From: Candidatus Accumulibacter appositus
GTDB taxonomy: Bacteria; Pseudomonadota; Gammaproteobacteria; Burkholderiales; Rhodocyclaceae
NCBI GenBank assembly: GCA_000585055.1
Contig: JEMX01000018.1
Span: 206-49,581 of the forward strand
DNA length: 49,376 nt
Direction of reading: 5' to 3'
Position 1 is the first letter of the stretch. Each line of letters begins with the position of its first letter. This document shows positions 1 to 9,903 of this stretch, piece by piece. The notes under the pieces were generated by a model. It did no database searches. It was not told where the DNA came from and saw nothing but the letters and a program-made list of their open reading frames with translations. The translations under genes were made by a program, and so were the position numbers.

Positions 1-159
1 GCCAGCGTGGGTGCGGGCGTAGGTTCCGGTGGCGTCATCCACGACCCTGACGATCCCGACACCCGCAAGTAGGAGCTTGCACGATAACCTGCGATCGAAG
101 CGAGCGCCGTCGTTGCTGCCGATGGGGACATCCGTGCGCTTGGCGTTGCGCATCGGCAT
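1..159 (-). CDS. Partial unknown protein running off the left edge
   Basis: An open minus-strand frame begins at an ATG at 159, preceded by a GGAG about nine bases upstream, and stays open to position 1. The 53 visible codons mostly end in G or C, as in the surrounding genes. The peptide starts MPMRNAKRTDVPIGS and later contains KLLLAGVGIVRVVDD. I recognise no family. Because only the N-terminus is visible and short open frames are common in GC-rich DNA, this is tentative. Confidence 0.3.
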   Translation of the reverse strand, partial: MPMRNAKRTDVPIGSNDGARFDRRLSCKLLLAGVGIVRVVDDATGTYARTHAG

Positions 160-540
160 CACGGCGTCTCCGGCCCGGGTAAGGTGTTGGATTCATGGCC
201 AGCTCGGCCGTATCCCCAACGTTCCCGTGCTCGCAAGGTGTGACATGGCTGCCGCAGGCAATTGACCGCCTGCCCGCGAAGGGCATTTGCAGTGCCTGCC
301 GCTGCCTGGGCGGCGGCTCCTATGGCGGCCCGGATCGGGCAATTGGAACGGCAGGATTTCTGTCCCTACCGTCCCTAGCAATCCCGGCGCGGTCGCGACG
401 GCAGCTTGCCAGGGGCGGTTTCGTCATGCCGCCCGGGTGGTCGGGTACTCGACGATGGACTTGGCGCCGGATTTCGCTGACTGCTCATTCCCTGCGCCGG
501 CCGACTGCCGACCGCAAGAGTGCTGCGCGGACTTTCCGAT
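160..540. other. Gene-free stretch
   Basis: I see no supported gene, RNA or clear regulatory structure here. Open frames exist on both strands, but none has a ribosome binding site or a recognisable product. It lies between the left-edge partial gene, of which it is the upstream side, and the 3' end of the transhydrogenase gene. Confidence 0.5.
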
Positions 541-1851
<1,311 letters not shown>

Positions 1852-2145
1852 GTGCCGATCCTCCTCCTCAAATGGCGCTACCGTTTCGCGCCGGGTTTTC
1901 CGTGGCGCGGGACATGATTCCTGCTGTACCAGGCGCCTTCTGCCAGCTTATCACTCCGCTCTGCGCAGGCGTTCATCAGGCGGCAGTGCGCTCTCTCCGG
2001 AAATCGAAGTCCTTGGCCCAGCCTCTCCCGATCTCCCGCCCCAACGACTCCCTGCGCGTAGCACTGCCTTGCGCAGAGCAACATCCGTGGGGCCACGGCT
2101 CAATCAGTATCACAAAGCCCCTGCCGTAACCGCGGTGCAGCGAAA

Positions 2146-2255
2146 TCGATGAATGCGCGCACGTTCGGCGAGGAAGTCGATGACCAGCGGCGCCACGAAC
2201 TGGCGGCCGAAGGGCTCCGGCGCGGTGATCCGCAGATCAAACGCCCGCCTCGCGG
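2146..2255 (-). pseudogene. LysR-type regulator fragment
   Basis: A minus-strand frame reads FDLRITAPEPFGRQFVAPL followed by VIDFLAERARI. This matches the opening of the LysR effector-binding domain, whose usual pattern is L-R-(I/V)-T-A-P-x-x-F-G-R-x-x-(V/L)-A-P. The helix-turn-helix part is absent upstream, and the frame ends shortly afterwards at about 2110. It is therefore a short relic. It points away from the truncated CMD gene at 2415, the divergent arrangement LysR regulators usually have with their targets. Confidence 0.5.
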
Positions 2256-2414
2256 AGAGCATGTCCATGCCGTCGGATATTACTGCGCAATCTGCAGCAA
2301 TCAAATTTCTTTCGCGCCATTTATCGGTGCCTTCGAATCGATCAAGATAGCAATCGTCGCCCCTGCAGCGACATCCGAAACCGCACCCCAAGCCATCAAG
2401 AAAGGAAATCCATC

Positions 2415-2486
2415 ATGGCAGGCGTTCAAGTCATCGATCCGGAGAGCGCCACCGGCGAAACCCGCGAATTGCTCGACGCCGCCTAG
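2415..2486 (+). pseudogene. Truncated carboxymuconolactone decarboxylase/AhpD-like gene
   Basis: An ATG with a good purine-rich Shine-Dalgarno (AAGAAAGGAAA) opens a frame reading MAGVQVIDPESATGETRELL and then stops at TAG 2484-2486. This N-terminus matches peroxidase-like carboxymuconolactone decarboxylase family proteins, which begin with a similar x-V-I-D-P-x-x-A-x-G-x-x-x-E-L-L-D segment and continue for over 100 residues. The rest of the family, including the catalytic CxxC/His region, is absent before the next gene at 2556. I read this as a deletion plus premature stop that leaves the native start signals. Confidence 0.55.
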
Positions 2487-2555
2487 CAGAACGTCGCCCG
2501 GTTCGCTTGGTGGCGGCCCGGCCCGCGCGCTGTTCATTTCCCACAGGAGATGATC

Positions 2556-3176
2556 ATGGCTCGTGCCTTCAGCGAAATCGCTTTCACCCCCGGCGTGCGC
2601 GCCTTCCAGACGCGCATGGGCAGCCGGAAAAACCATGCCCGACTGGACCATGTTGACTACCGTGGCGATACGCTTGGCCCGTCCGAGGTCGAATTCATCG
2701 CCGAACGCGATGGCTTCTACCAGGCCAGTGTTGGCGAGAACGGTTGGCCCTACGTGCAATTCCGCGGCGGGCCGGCTGGCTTCCTGCGCGTGCTGGATCA
2801 GCGCACGCTCGGCTACGCCGATTTTCGCGGCAACGTGCAATACATCAGCGCGGGCAACATCGAAGCTGACGGTCGCGTTGCCCTGATTCTGATGGACTAT
2901 GCGCAGCGGCGCCGCCTGAAGATCTGGGGGCGCGCACGGCTGGTGGACGAGGCCGACGATGCGCCGCTGATCGCGCGCCTGGAGGATGGCAACTATCGCG
3001 CGCGTATCGAGCGCGCGGTGCTGATCAGCGTCGAGGCCTTCGATTGGAATTGCCCGCAGCACATCACGCCGCGCTTCACCGAAACGGAGATCGGCCAGCG
3101 CACGCAAGTGCTGCATGCCGAGATCGCGCGACTGCAGAAAGAGCTCGCGCGCGGGGCCGGCGGCTCTGACGCTTGA
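2556..3176 (+). CDS. Pyridoxamine 5'-phosphate oxidase-family FMN-binding protein
   Basis: This protein of about 206 residues has the split-barrel flavin fold of the PPOX family. Typical segments are FIAERDGFYQASVGENGWPY near residues 46-65, the central RGGPAGFLRVLDQRTLGYAD, and NVQYISAGNIEADGRVAL ahead of LKIWGRARLVD. Relatives bind FMN or F420 and reduce small molecules; the substrate is unknown here. An AGGAGA at 2545-2550 sits five bases before the ATG at 2556, so I prefer that start over the ATG at 2550 inside the Shine-Dalgarno. It lies directly behind the truncated CMD-like gene, so the pair probably once formed an operon under the decayed LysR gene. Confidence 0.85.
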   Translation: MARAFSEIAFTPGVRAFQTRMGSRKNHARLDHVDYRGDTLGPSEVEFIAERDGFYQASVGENGWPYVQFRGGPAGFLRVLDQRTLGYADFRGNVQYISAGNIEADGRVALILMDYAQRRRLKIWGRARLVDEADDAPLIARLEDGNYRARIERAVLISVEAFDWNCPQHITPRFTETEIGQRTQVLHAEIARLQKELARGAGGSDA

Positions 3177-3204
3177 TCTCTAGCGTAGTGCTGCTGTATT
3201 TCTG

Positions 3205-3410
3205 ACGAGGCGTTCAGTAAGCGTGATAGCAGCGGAAAGTGCGTTTGCGGGCCGGCGATGTTCAGCAGAAAGGCTTTGGCGATCAGGCGCGCCGCGCCGC
3301 TTGCCGATGGCGCCGGGTCGCTAGTGAAGGCCGCCTTGTCCCGCCAGGCCGAGCACGGTCGCCAGCAGGTGGGGAAGAACGACGGCGGTACAGCCGAGCG
3401 CCGCAAACAC
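3205..3410 (-). pseudogene. LysE/RhtB exporter remnant
   Basis: Two pieces in different minus-strand frames resemble one transporter. Near 3325-3410 the frame reads FAALGCTAVVLPHLLATVLG, like the first helices of LysE-type amino-acid exporters, and then hits a stop. Near 3210-3300 another frame reads IAKAFLLNIAGPQTHF, like the G-F-L-x-N-x-x-N-P-K segment further along the family. The intervening region is missing. It lies directly downstream of the GNAT gene on the same strand. The identification rests on two short matches. Confidence 0.4.
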
Positions 3411-3416
3411 GCTGTC

Positions 3417-3995
3417 TCACCGTGGCGCGTCGATCCTGTAGAAGGCGTAGTCGTGAGCGATGCCGTTCGATTCGACGCTTGCCGCATGTGACAGCTTGCC
3501 GCCTATCTTTTCCATTGCCCGGCGTGAACGCCAGTTGGTCGCGCCGATGTGGAACCAGACGACCTTCGCAAAACGGAAGGCGTGGCCGAGCATCAGCTGC
3601 TTCATTTCCCGGTTCGCGCTGCCACCCCAATGACTGCGCGCCAGGAAGGTGTAGCCGATGGCGACCTCCCTCGTGTCAGGATTCCAGTCGTAGTAGCGCG
3701 ACGAACCGATCACCGTGCCCGAGTGCCTGTCGATGACCACCAGCGCGCCGCCCGATGCCAGGGCGCTGGCAAAAAAGCCCGCAAAGACCGCTCGCTGATG
3801 GCGCAAGGGCTCCGGATGCTGTTCCCAGATCAGGGGATCGGAAGCGGCCGCGAAAAGCGGCTCGAAATCTTCGGCACGCACCGGGCGCAGCGAAATCGTT
3901 TCGCCGATCAGTGTCGGCTGTAGGCCAAAGTCAGGGGCCGCCGGCGTCCTGGATTCCTCTGCCAGTACGTTTCGCTCAGCATTCGTCGTGTCCAT
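3417..3995 (-). CDS. GNAT family N-acetyltransferase (RimJ/RimL-like)
   Basis: This 192-residue protein has the order of GNAT acetyltransferases that act on protein or small-molecule amines using acetyl-CoA. ETISLRPVRAEDFEPL opens the fold, GTVIGSSRYYDWNP and EVAIGYTFLARSHWGG form the core strands, and HIGATNWRSRRAMEKIGGKL is the conserved C-terminal part seen in RimJ/RimL-like members. The acetyl-CoA loop is not the classical Q/RxxGxG/A. The start is ATG 3995, with GAGG about eight bases upstream. A longer frame exists upstream but looks non-coding. The substrate cannot be told from sequence. A LysE exporter relic follows on the same strand. Confidence 0.85.
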   Translation of the reverse strand: MDTTNAERNVLAEESRTPAAPDFGLQPTLIGETISLRPVRAEDFEPLFAAASDPLIWEQHPEPLRHQRAVFAGFFASALASGGALVVIDRHSGTVIGSSRYYDWNPDTREVAIGYTFLARSHWGGSANREMKQLMLGHAFRFAKVVWFHIGATNWRSRRAMEKIGGKLSHAASVESNGIAHDYAFYRIDAPR

Positions 3996-4614
3996 CGGGC
4001 GAACCTCATCGTTGTCCACACGAGCAGTCGCGCAAGAGCGGCGCCGTGTTGTTACGCCACCTGCCTGCGCGGAAACCGCTGAATAGGCCATCGCGAGGTT
4101 CGCTTATAACCAGTGCAGCAACTCGCCAACAGTGGTGATTTCGATACGTGACGTACAGGTCGGGGCAAGAAGCCGCTGGAGGCAATGCCGGCGGGTGTGT
4201 TGGCCTCCTTCAGCAAGGAGGATTTACGATCGCAGATGCTAGCAAGAAAACGCCTGCAACAACACATCAGGCCATGGGCTTGATGCCGTTCAAACGAGCC
4301 CCCGTCTTACTTCGTCGCAAGTGCCGGATGACCACTGCGAGCTTACCAGTGGCTTAACAACAAGCTGCAAACGGGCGACGCCGAGCGCTTTCCAGCGATA
4401 GGCATACGGGCCTGCAACACACCTTCCTGTGCTTTATTTCCCCGCGGAACGTTCTGAAAGCCATCAGGAAGTGTTACCGAAAAAAATGTTCTCAAGTTGA
4501 GCCGGCCTGATGCCGTAAGAGGTGTGTCGCCCCTTCATTTCTCCGCTTTGAGGCGCGCGGCTCATGCGCGAAACGATCTGACCATCTTTGTGAGGACACG
4601 GGAAGGAAGGCGTG
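3996..4614. other. Intergenic stretch with a small hairpin
   Basis: I see no gene in these 619 bases. A perfect seven-base inverted repeat, CCTCCTT-CAGC-AAGGAGG, lies at 4204-4221. Its right arm is a full Shine-Dalgarno, but no convincing coding frame follows, so it may be a relic leader. The last 100 bases become more AT-rich and lead into the small membrane protein gene, which suggests the edge of acquired DNA. Confidence 0.4.
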
Positions 4615-4875
4615 ATGCTGCAGTTTCTGATTGTTATAGCTGTAATTGCCATGATGATTATTTACCTGCCCAGGCTTGCAGTGTTTGCGATCTCTGCCAT
4701 GTGGGCTGCTGGGGTTTGCATCTGCGTCTGGATGCTTGGGCCATTTATTGGTCTGCCGACACATCGATGGATAAGCGATGCTCCCTGGTACTTTGGGAGC
4801 ATTTTTTTGGCCTGCCTCGTGTTCGGGTTTTTCGGGATATCGGGTATTTTGAGAAAGTCCGGCCGGATAAAATGA
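4615..4875 (+). CDS. Small hydrophobic membrane protein
   Basis: This 86-residue protein is almost entirely hydrophobic, with two or three predicted transmembrane segments: LQFLIVIAVIAMMIIYL, a second around VFAISAMWAAGVCICVWML, and a third around FLACLVFGFFGISGIL before a basic tail. I recognise no family. The ATG at 4615 is favoured because GGAAGGAAGG at 4601-4610 gives a normal spacing; a GTG three bases earlier is too close. It ends 43 bases before the metallopeptidase gene on the same strand, so it may be co-transcribed and could anchor or inhibit that protein (inference). Confidence 0.6.
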   Translation: MLQFLIVIAVIAMMIIYLPRLAVFAISAMWAAGVCICVWMLGPFIGLPTHRWISDAPWYFGSIFLACLVFGFFGISGILRKSGRIK

Positions 4876-4918
4876 TGTTTGAATGTGTGATTGCGCTATT
4901 TTCAAGAAAGGTGTAAAC

Positions 4919-6499
4919 GTGAGCGTCCGCTTTGTCAATACCACAACAAGCATCCCGGTCGATAAAAAGCTATTCAAGCTATTTCTGAAAACTGTGCACC
5001 CTGAGTTCGGTCGCGCCGTTGAGTCGAAAATCCGTCATCTTGATCAAGAGTCATTTGATGTGTTTTTCGTCGATGCCAAAGATCTTGATCTTGAACGTGA
5101 TAACAAACGTGATCGCGAAATAGACGGTAAGGACGGCGGTATGGATCTTGTTGGTGTATACGTTCCTCCTCACCAAGGGTCGCCGCGCCCGGTAATCAAG
5201 GTGAGTCCTGAGAAGGTGATGGATTGGTGTGTGACCTTCAAGGGCGATTCCGGCGTCACGCTGCCACTTCTACATCTCTACCCGGTGTTTCTGGTCGGGG
5301 TTGTTGTCCATGAGCTGGCGCATTTGATCATGGATGACTTGCCACGTTCAGATATCCTACCCTGGGAATGGCTTGCAAAAACATTGGAGGAATACCCCAG
5401 AGACGATTTCTTGCCTCGCTTCTATCACGACGCAAGCAGACCGCCTCCGTCAGTACGCCGGATGCGCCATTTTGTTGAAGAGAGTCTTGCAAATGCTTTC
5501 GTCCTCAGGCAAAGAGTCAAAGGCAAAGCGCTGGCCGCCCTGAAACTGGCGATGGAAACTCAACCTGAGGGATACACGCATGGTTTGCTGTGGTCTGGTA
5601 GCTTGACTGCTACGCTCGAAGCCGCGTGGGGATGGGGGCGTTTCAAGAAGAAGCTTGCACGTCCGCGCTTGTCTTTCGTTTCCTCGGAAACATATATTTC
5701 AGTTGAAAAGCTGGTTGGTCACCTTCGCGCTAACAACTCTAGTTTTCCAGCAAATGGTTCGGCGGACGGGTTTGATGAGTTGCAGAAGAGGCTTGCCGAG
5801 ATTGCCGTAGCAAAGGCAGGCGATCAACCGGCGCTGAGCTCGGAGCTTGAACGCTTGGCGAACGTTCCGAAGCTACGGAGCAAGGACAGGTCCGAGATAA
5901 TTCGACATTTGAGCGATCTAGGCATCGGTGAGTATTCTATAAGAAACGACGGGGTGGTTGATGTTCAACAAAAGACACCAATCCATTTATCATTTATCAA
6001 ATATGAAGAATTGCCATTCAAATTTGGCGTAGTTGCGGGCGATTTTAGAATTTCAAAATCAAGAAACCTCAAGTCGCTTAAAGGGTGTCCTGATGTGGTT
6101 GAAGGGGACTTTACTTGCGATCACAATTACAGGCTGGAGAATTTGCAGTTTTTTCCGAAAAAAATCTACGGCTGTGTTTCGGTTGTGTTTTGCGATCAGA
6201 TAAAATCTCTTGAAGGAGTTCCCCGAGAAATCGCGAGAGATTTTAATTGTTCAAGTAACAGCAGTTTAGCCTCACTCAACGGGCTGCCAGATAGAATCGG
6301 CGGGGTGTTGAATATTAAATCAACCCCAAAACTTAGAGGTTATCTCGGGGTGTTCTTCGCTGAAGAAATTTCCAGAATTTTGACCTCCAATAGGGATGTG
6401 GAAAAAATTCTCAATAGAACTTACGCAGATGATAGTAACTTGGCTGAATGTCAAGAATGTTTGATAGAGGCCGGGTTTGAAGAGCATGCAGAATTTTAG
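4919..6499 (+). CDS. Zinc metallopeptidase with leucine-rich-like C-terminal repeats
   Basis: This protein of about 526 residues carries a zincin motif, HELAH, at residues 131-135 in the hydrophobic helix VGVVVHELAHLIMDDLP. A downstream EESLANAF near residues 187-194 could supply the third zinc ligand. The C-terminal part, from about residue 355, has irregular repeats of the type L-x-x-L-x-G-x-P-x-x-(V/I)-x-G-x-F, for example LKSLKGCPDVVEGDF and IKSLEGVPREIARDF. These resemble leucine-rich recognition repeats. The GTG start has AAGAAAGG seven bases upstream; the ATG at 4883 lacks such a site. Codon use becomes clearly AT-rich after about 5900. The combination suggests a protease with a target-recognition module. 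The substrate is unknown. Confidence 0.8.
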   Translation: MSVRFVNTTTSIPVDKKLFKLFLKTVHPEFGRAVESKIRHLDQESFDVFFVDAKDLDLERDNKRDREIDGKDGGMDLVGVYVPPHQGSPRPVIKVSPEKVMDWCVTFKGDSGVTLPLLHLYPVFLVGVVVHELAHLIMDDLPRSDILPWEWLAKTLEEYPRDDFLPRFYHDASRPPPSVRRMRHFVEESLANAFVLRQRVKGKALAALKLAMETQPEGYTHGLLWSGSLTATLEAAWGWGRFKKKLARPRLSFVSSETYISVEKLVGHLRANNSSFPANGSADGFDELQKRLAEIAVAKAGDQPALSSELERLANVPKLRSKDRSEIIRHLSDLGIGEYSIRNDGVVDVQQKTPIHLSFIKYEELPFKFGVVAGDFRISKSRNLKSLKGCPDVVEGDFTCDHNYRLENLQFFPKKIYGCVSVVFCDQIKSLEGVPREIARDFNCSSNSSLASLNGLPDRIGGVLNIKSTPKLRGYLGVFFAEEISRILTSNRDVEKILNRTYADDSNLAECQECLIEAGFEEHAEF

Positions 6500-6624
6500 G
6501 AATGTGCGCGTATTCAAGGAGCGGGGTTTTTATTTTTAGTAAAACTGAGCTTAACAAAGGATCTGGTGTGCTGCTCCCTGGTGCGTTGGGAGTTCTCTTG
6601 GTTTAATTATTATTGAGGATCACC

Positions 6625-6828
6625 ATGAGTCTGACGCATGCGGATTTCGTAGTGACGAGCGAGGAACTCGCAAAAATTAACCGCTGTATCGACGATGCGG
6701 CTACCCGGTATGCAGCAGGAGATGCCGACCCGGCATCTTCGGCCGCGGTGCAGTTTAGCTGGACGGCGGGGATTGGCAGGAGCATCACGGTCTATTTCGA
6801 GGGTTCTGAACAAGACCAGTGGTGGTAG
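6625..6828 (+). CDS. Small hypothetical protein
   Basis: This 67-residue acidic protein starts MSLTHADFVVTSEELAKINR and ends in EGSEQDQWW. A GAGG eight bases before the ATG supports expression, and the composition is that of a soluble folded domain with no membrane segment. I recognise no family. It lies 125 bases after the metallopeptidase gene on the same strand and could be a cargo gene or a small partner. Its GC content is closer to the host than that of the end of the metallopeptidase gene. Confidence 0.45.
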   Translation: MSLTHADFVVTSEELAKINRCIDDAATRYAAGDADPASSAAVQFSWTAGIGRSITVYFEGSEQDQWW

Positions 6829-6968
6829 AGCTAGTCGTGTGTGGGCAGCGACAGTTTTCGCCTTCGCAATTCGCTGGCGGCCTGCGAATTGCGAAGGACC
6901 TTGGCGACCATTTGAGAATCTGTCTTTCTCGAACTCGCCAAATATTTACAGCCGACCACCTTGGCACC

Positions 6969-7195
6969 ATGAAACAAGACCCGCCGCACGCTTGTTCGCC
7001 AATGGGCGATGCAGCGCCTGCTGCCGAGTTGGCCGCAAGTGGCGACCTATGCAGAAATAGCCGCCCGCCTTAAAAAAATCGGGGGGAGTTTCAGGACTGC
7101 TCGCAATGCCGAGCGCCTGGGCCTGGAGTAACGACCTCGAGCGCTTGACCGAAGAAAATGTTTTGCCCGTTGGCTGTATTGACAAAGAGCACTGA
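6969..7195 (+). pseudogene. WYL regulator N-terminal remnant
   Basis: After the ATG at 6969 a one-base shift leads into a frame reading TRRTLVRQWAMQRLLPSWPQ, then TYAEIAARLKKIGG. A further shift gives NDLERLTEENVLPVG and a stop at 7195. Together these match the N-terminal winged helix of WYL-domain regulators (x-R-Q-W-x-x-L-x-x-(L/I)-P ... A-x-E-(I/L)-x-x-x-L ... R-D-L-x-x-L). The intact WYL protein encoded at 18301-19350 begins with a similar KRQWIILTLVPQ. The WYL ligand domain is completely missing. The relic lies just upstream of the nuclease-helicase pair. Confidence 0.5.
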
Positions 7196-7224
7196 TCTTC
7201 CCGGTGCTTCCGGAGAAAAGAATA

Positions 7225-9903
7225 ATGAGAATCCGTTTCGGTAGCCACCTGGATGGTGAGCGCGGCTGGCAGCCTGCCAATCAGCTCAATGTCACCACCG
7301 TCGGCCCGTTGGGCTTGCTGAATCTGCTCGAAACCCAGCTGGGTTTGTTGCGGGCAGAGCAGACGTCGGCCAGGCGGGTGGTTCATTACCTGACGTGCTT
7401 GAAGCAGTGCGACGCGCCCTCGCGCTTTTATCATCGCAGCCTGGCAAGCGACGAACTCGGCACCGCCGCGCGCTTGCTGGCGTGGAGGGACCTGTGGCAT
7501 TTGCATGGTTGGAGCGGGTCGCTAGCCACAGCGCACTCGCCCCGCCTAGGCGACATGCAGGCGGTCGAGGCCATCGCGGTCAGGGTCAAAGGGCTGGCTG
7601 GCTCGGTCGGTGAGCGGCTACAAGGCGTCGCCGCAGTGCTGGAGAAGCGCAAGCCGGCGATCGCCGAAGTGTTGCTGTGCGAATTTTTGACTGCCCACCC
7701 GCAGCGTTGGCAAGCCGTCTTGCGTCTGCTGCCCCTCCGCGAAGACGCCTCCGCCTCGGCAAGCTCTGCCGCATCGCCGGCCTGTTTGCTTGGGGACCTG
7801 CAACGGGCTCTCGCTGCGATCAGCTGTGGTGGCACCCCGGAGAAATTGAGCTGGCAAGACGATGGCAGCTTACGTTTCGTGCGGGCGGAAACCGCGACGT
7901 TGGCTGCTCGCTGCTTGGCCGAAAGCCTGCGTCAGCAGGGCGCCGGCCAGACGCTGATCGTCGCGGAGCAAGGCCGCAGCACGCTCGATGAGGTGCTGGC
8001 CAACGCCCAGCTGAATCGCCAGGGCTTCAAGGAGCCCAGCGCTTTCCGCCCGGCGTTGCAGGTCCTGCCGTTGATGCTCGAGCAAGTGTGGTCGCCGCTC
8101 AATGTTGTCGGCCTGCTGCAATTCCTTACCCATCCCGTATGCCCGCTACCGGCGCTGGCCCGCACGCGTATTGCTAAAAAGCTTGCTCGCTCACCGGGGA
8201 TCGGTCTCGGCAAGGATTGGCAGGAGATGCTGGCCCAGATCGAAGCGGCCTGTAGCGTCTATGGAAGGAATTGGCCTGCCGTCCGTGACAGCATTGCTTT
8301 CTGGATCGAGCAGCCACGCTTTGCACGGAACAGCGCACCAGGCGCGCCAATCGAGGCGCTGCTGGCGCGAGTGACGGCACTCGCCGATTACTTCCGCGCG
8401 CGTCTGGCGGCGGACAAGGTCGAGCAACGCTTCGCCTTCAACGCCGCTTACTCGCAGGTGTGGGCGTGCAAAGAGGCGCTTGAAACCCTGCTTGAGCAGG
8501 GCACCCTGGATATCCGACCGCGCCAGTTGCAGAAGCTGGTGGCGCAGGTAACGGCGCGTGGCAGCAGCAACCCGTTGCTGGTGGCTGAGCTTGGCGCCTG
8601 TTTGTCGGTTGCCAATCCGGCGGCGGCCATTGATGCCTGTGACCATGTCGTGTGGTGGCAACTGGCCGCCGGCGCCATGCCCAGCCCCTATCCGTGGTCG
8701 CGGCAGGAACAGGCAGAGCTGAACGCTGCGGGCGTCGTCCTGCCGTCGCTGACCGACGAACTGAATCGACTCGCCGTCGACTGGCTGAAACCGATTCTTT
8801 CTGCCCGCAAGAGCTTGACCCTGGTCCTGCCGCCACCTGGCCAGGAAGTGCATCCGGTCTGGCAAATGATTGAAACCGCCTTTGGTGAGCCACCACCCGT
8901 GCACAGCCTTGAGCAATATTTGGAAAGTGGGGGCGTAGCGATGCAGCCGATTGTTCATCGCCCGCTACCCGCACGCGAACGCTGCTGGCAATTGCCTGCG
9001 GGCACGCCGATTCAGCCCAGGGGGCCTGATTCGTTTTCCAGCCTGGAGAGCTACCTCTTCAACCCCTATCAGTGGCTGCTCAAGTACCCGGCTGCCTTGA
9101 GGCCTTCCGAGATTCTGGATGTCAGCGACAGTTTTCTGCTCTACGGTAATTTGGCGCACGGCTTGATCGAACACTTTTATCGGCGCCCGGACGCACTCAC
9201 CATGCCCGATAGCGATTTCGCCGCATGGTTTGACGAAAATTTCGCCGGTATCGTACAGGCCGAAGGCGCCGTGCTGTTGATGCCGGGGCGCGGCGCCGAT
9301 CTGGACAACTTCCGCGGGCAACTGCGTCGCGCGATGGGGCAACTGCGTAGCCACCTGGCGCAAGCCGGAGTGACAAAAGTCGAGCCGGAAAAGGCGTTGG
9401 CCGGCCACTTCAAGGGCGGCAAGATCATGGGCGTCGCCGATCTGGTGCTTACCCGTGCCGATGACAGCATCGCGATCGTCGATTTGAAATGGGCGGGCGG
9501 TGCGAAATATCCGAAGAAACTGGCGACGAACAGTCATCTTCAACTGGCAATCTACGCCGAACTGCTGCGCCAAGAGACCGGGCAGTGGCCGCATTTGGCG
9601 TACTTCATTCTCAGTCAGGCGCGCTTGATTGCGCCGGATGACCGCTACTTTCCCGACGCCGCGGTGATCCCCAAGAACAAGGGCCTGAAAAATCAAGGCA
9701 CGCCGCAATTGTGGGCGCGCTTCCAGAGCACCTGGCAGTGGCGCAAGGAGATGCAGGACGCCGGGCAGTTCGAGCTCATCCTCAGTGAGGCCGATCTCAA
9801 GGACGAATCGACGCCCTGGCCTGACGACGGCCTAGCCCCGGAAGTGCTCAACCCACGCTACAACGACTTTCTGGCCCTGGCCGGCTGGGAGGTGACGCAA
9901 TGA
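7225..9903 (+). CDS. PD-(D/E)XK nuclease, AddB-like partner of the helicase
   Basis: This 892-residue protein has a C-terminal RecB/Cas4-type nuclease domain: the D of GVADLVL near residue 736, IVDLKW near 752 (D-x-K), and the helix HLQLAIYA near 772. The long N-terminal part is helical and resembles the degenerate helicase body of AddB proteins. Unlike classical AddB, I find no cysteines in the nuclease region that could bind the usual 4Fe-4S cluster: the entry segment SSLESYLFNPYQWLLKYP has none, and neither does the C-terminus. The start at ATG 7225 has GGAG nine bases upstream. The stop overlaps the helicase start by four bases (ATGA), so the two are translationally coupled. Likely role: double-strand break processing or destruction of foreign DNA. 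Confidence 0.85.
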   Translation: MRIRFGSHLDGERGWQPANQLNVTTVGPLGLLNLLETQLGLLRAEQTSARRVVHYLTCLKQCDAPSRFYHRSLASDELGTAARLLAWRDLWHLHGWSGSLATAHSPRLGDMQAVEAIAVRVKGLAGSVGERLQGVAAVLEKRKPAIAEVLLCEFLTAHPQRWQAVLRLLPLREDASASASSAASPACLLGDLQRALAAISCGGTPEKLSWQDDGSLRFVRAETATLAARCLAESLRQQGAGQTLIVAEQGRSTLDEVLANAQLNRQGFKEPSAFRPALQVLPLMLEQVWSPLNVVGLLQFLTHPVCPLPALARTRIAKKLARSPGIGLGKDWQEMLAQIEAACSVYGRNWPAVRDSIAFWIEQPRFARNSAPGAPIEALLARVTALADYFRARLAADKVEQRFAFNAAYSQVWACKEALETLLEQGTLDIRPRQLQKLVAQVTARGSSNPLLVAELGACLSVANPAAAIDACDHVVWWQLAAGAMPSPYPWSRQEQAELNAAGVVLPSLTDELNRLAVDWLKPILSARKSLTLVLPPPGQEVHPVWQMIETAFGEPPPVHSLEQYLESGGVAMQPIVHRPLPARERCWQLPAGTPIQPRGPDSFSSLESYLFNPYQWLLKYPAALRPSEILDVSDSFLLYGNLAHGLIEHFYRRPDALTMPDSDFAAWFDENFAGIVQAEGAVLLMPGRGADLDNFRGQLRRAMGQLRSHLAQAGVTKVEPEKALAGHFKGGKIMGVADLVLTRADDSIAIVDLKWAGGAKYPKKLATNSHLQLAIYAELLRQETGQWPHLAYFILSQARLIAPDDRYFPDAAVIPKNKGLKNQGTPQLWARFQSTWQWRKEMQDAGQFELILSEADLKDESTPWPDDGLAPEVLNPRYNDFLALAGWEVTQ

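Noticed and set aside
4350..4502. GCTTAAC and GTTGAGC spaced like integron attC core sites
   Set aside because: The inner L sites are not recognisable and no integrase or cassette array is present, so chance matches are more likely.
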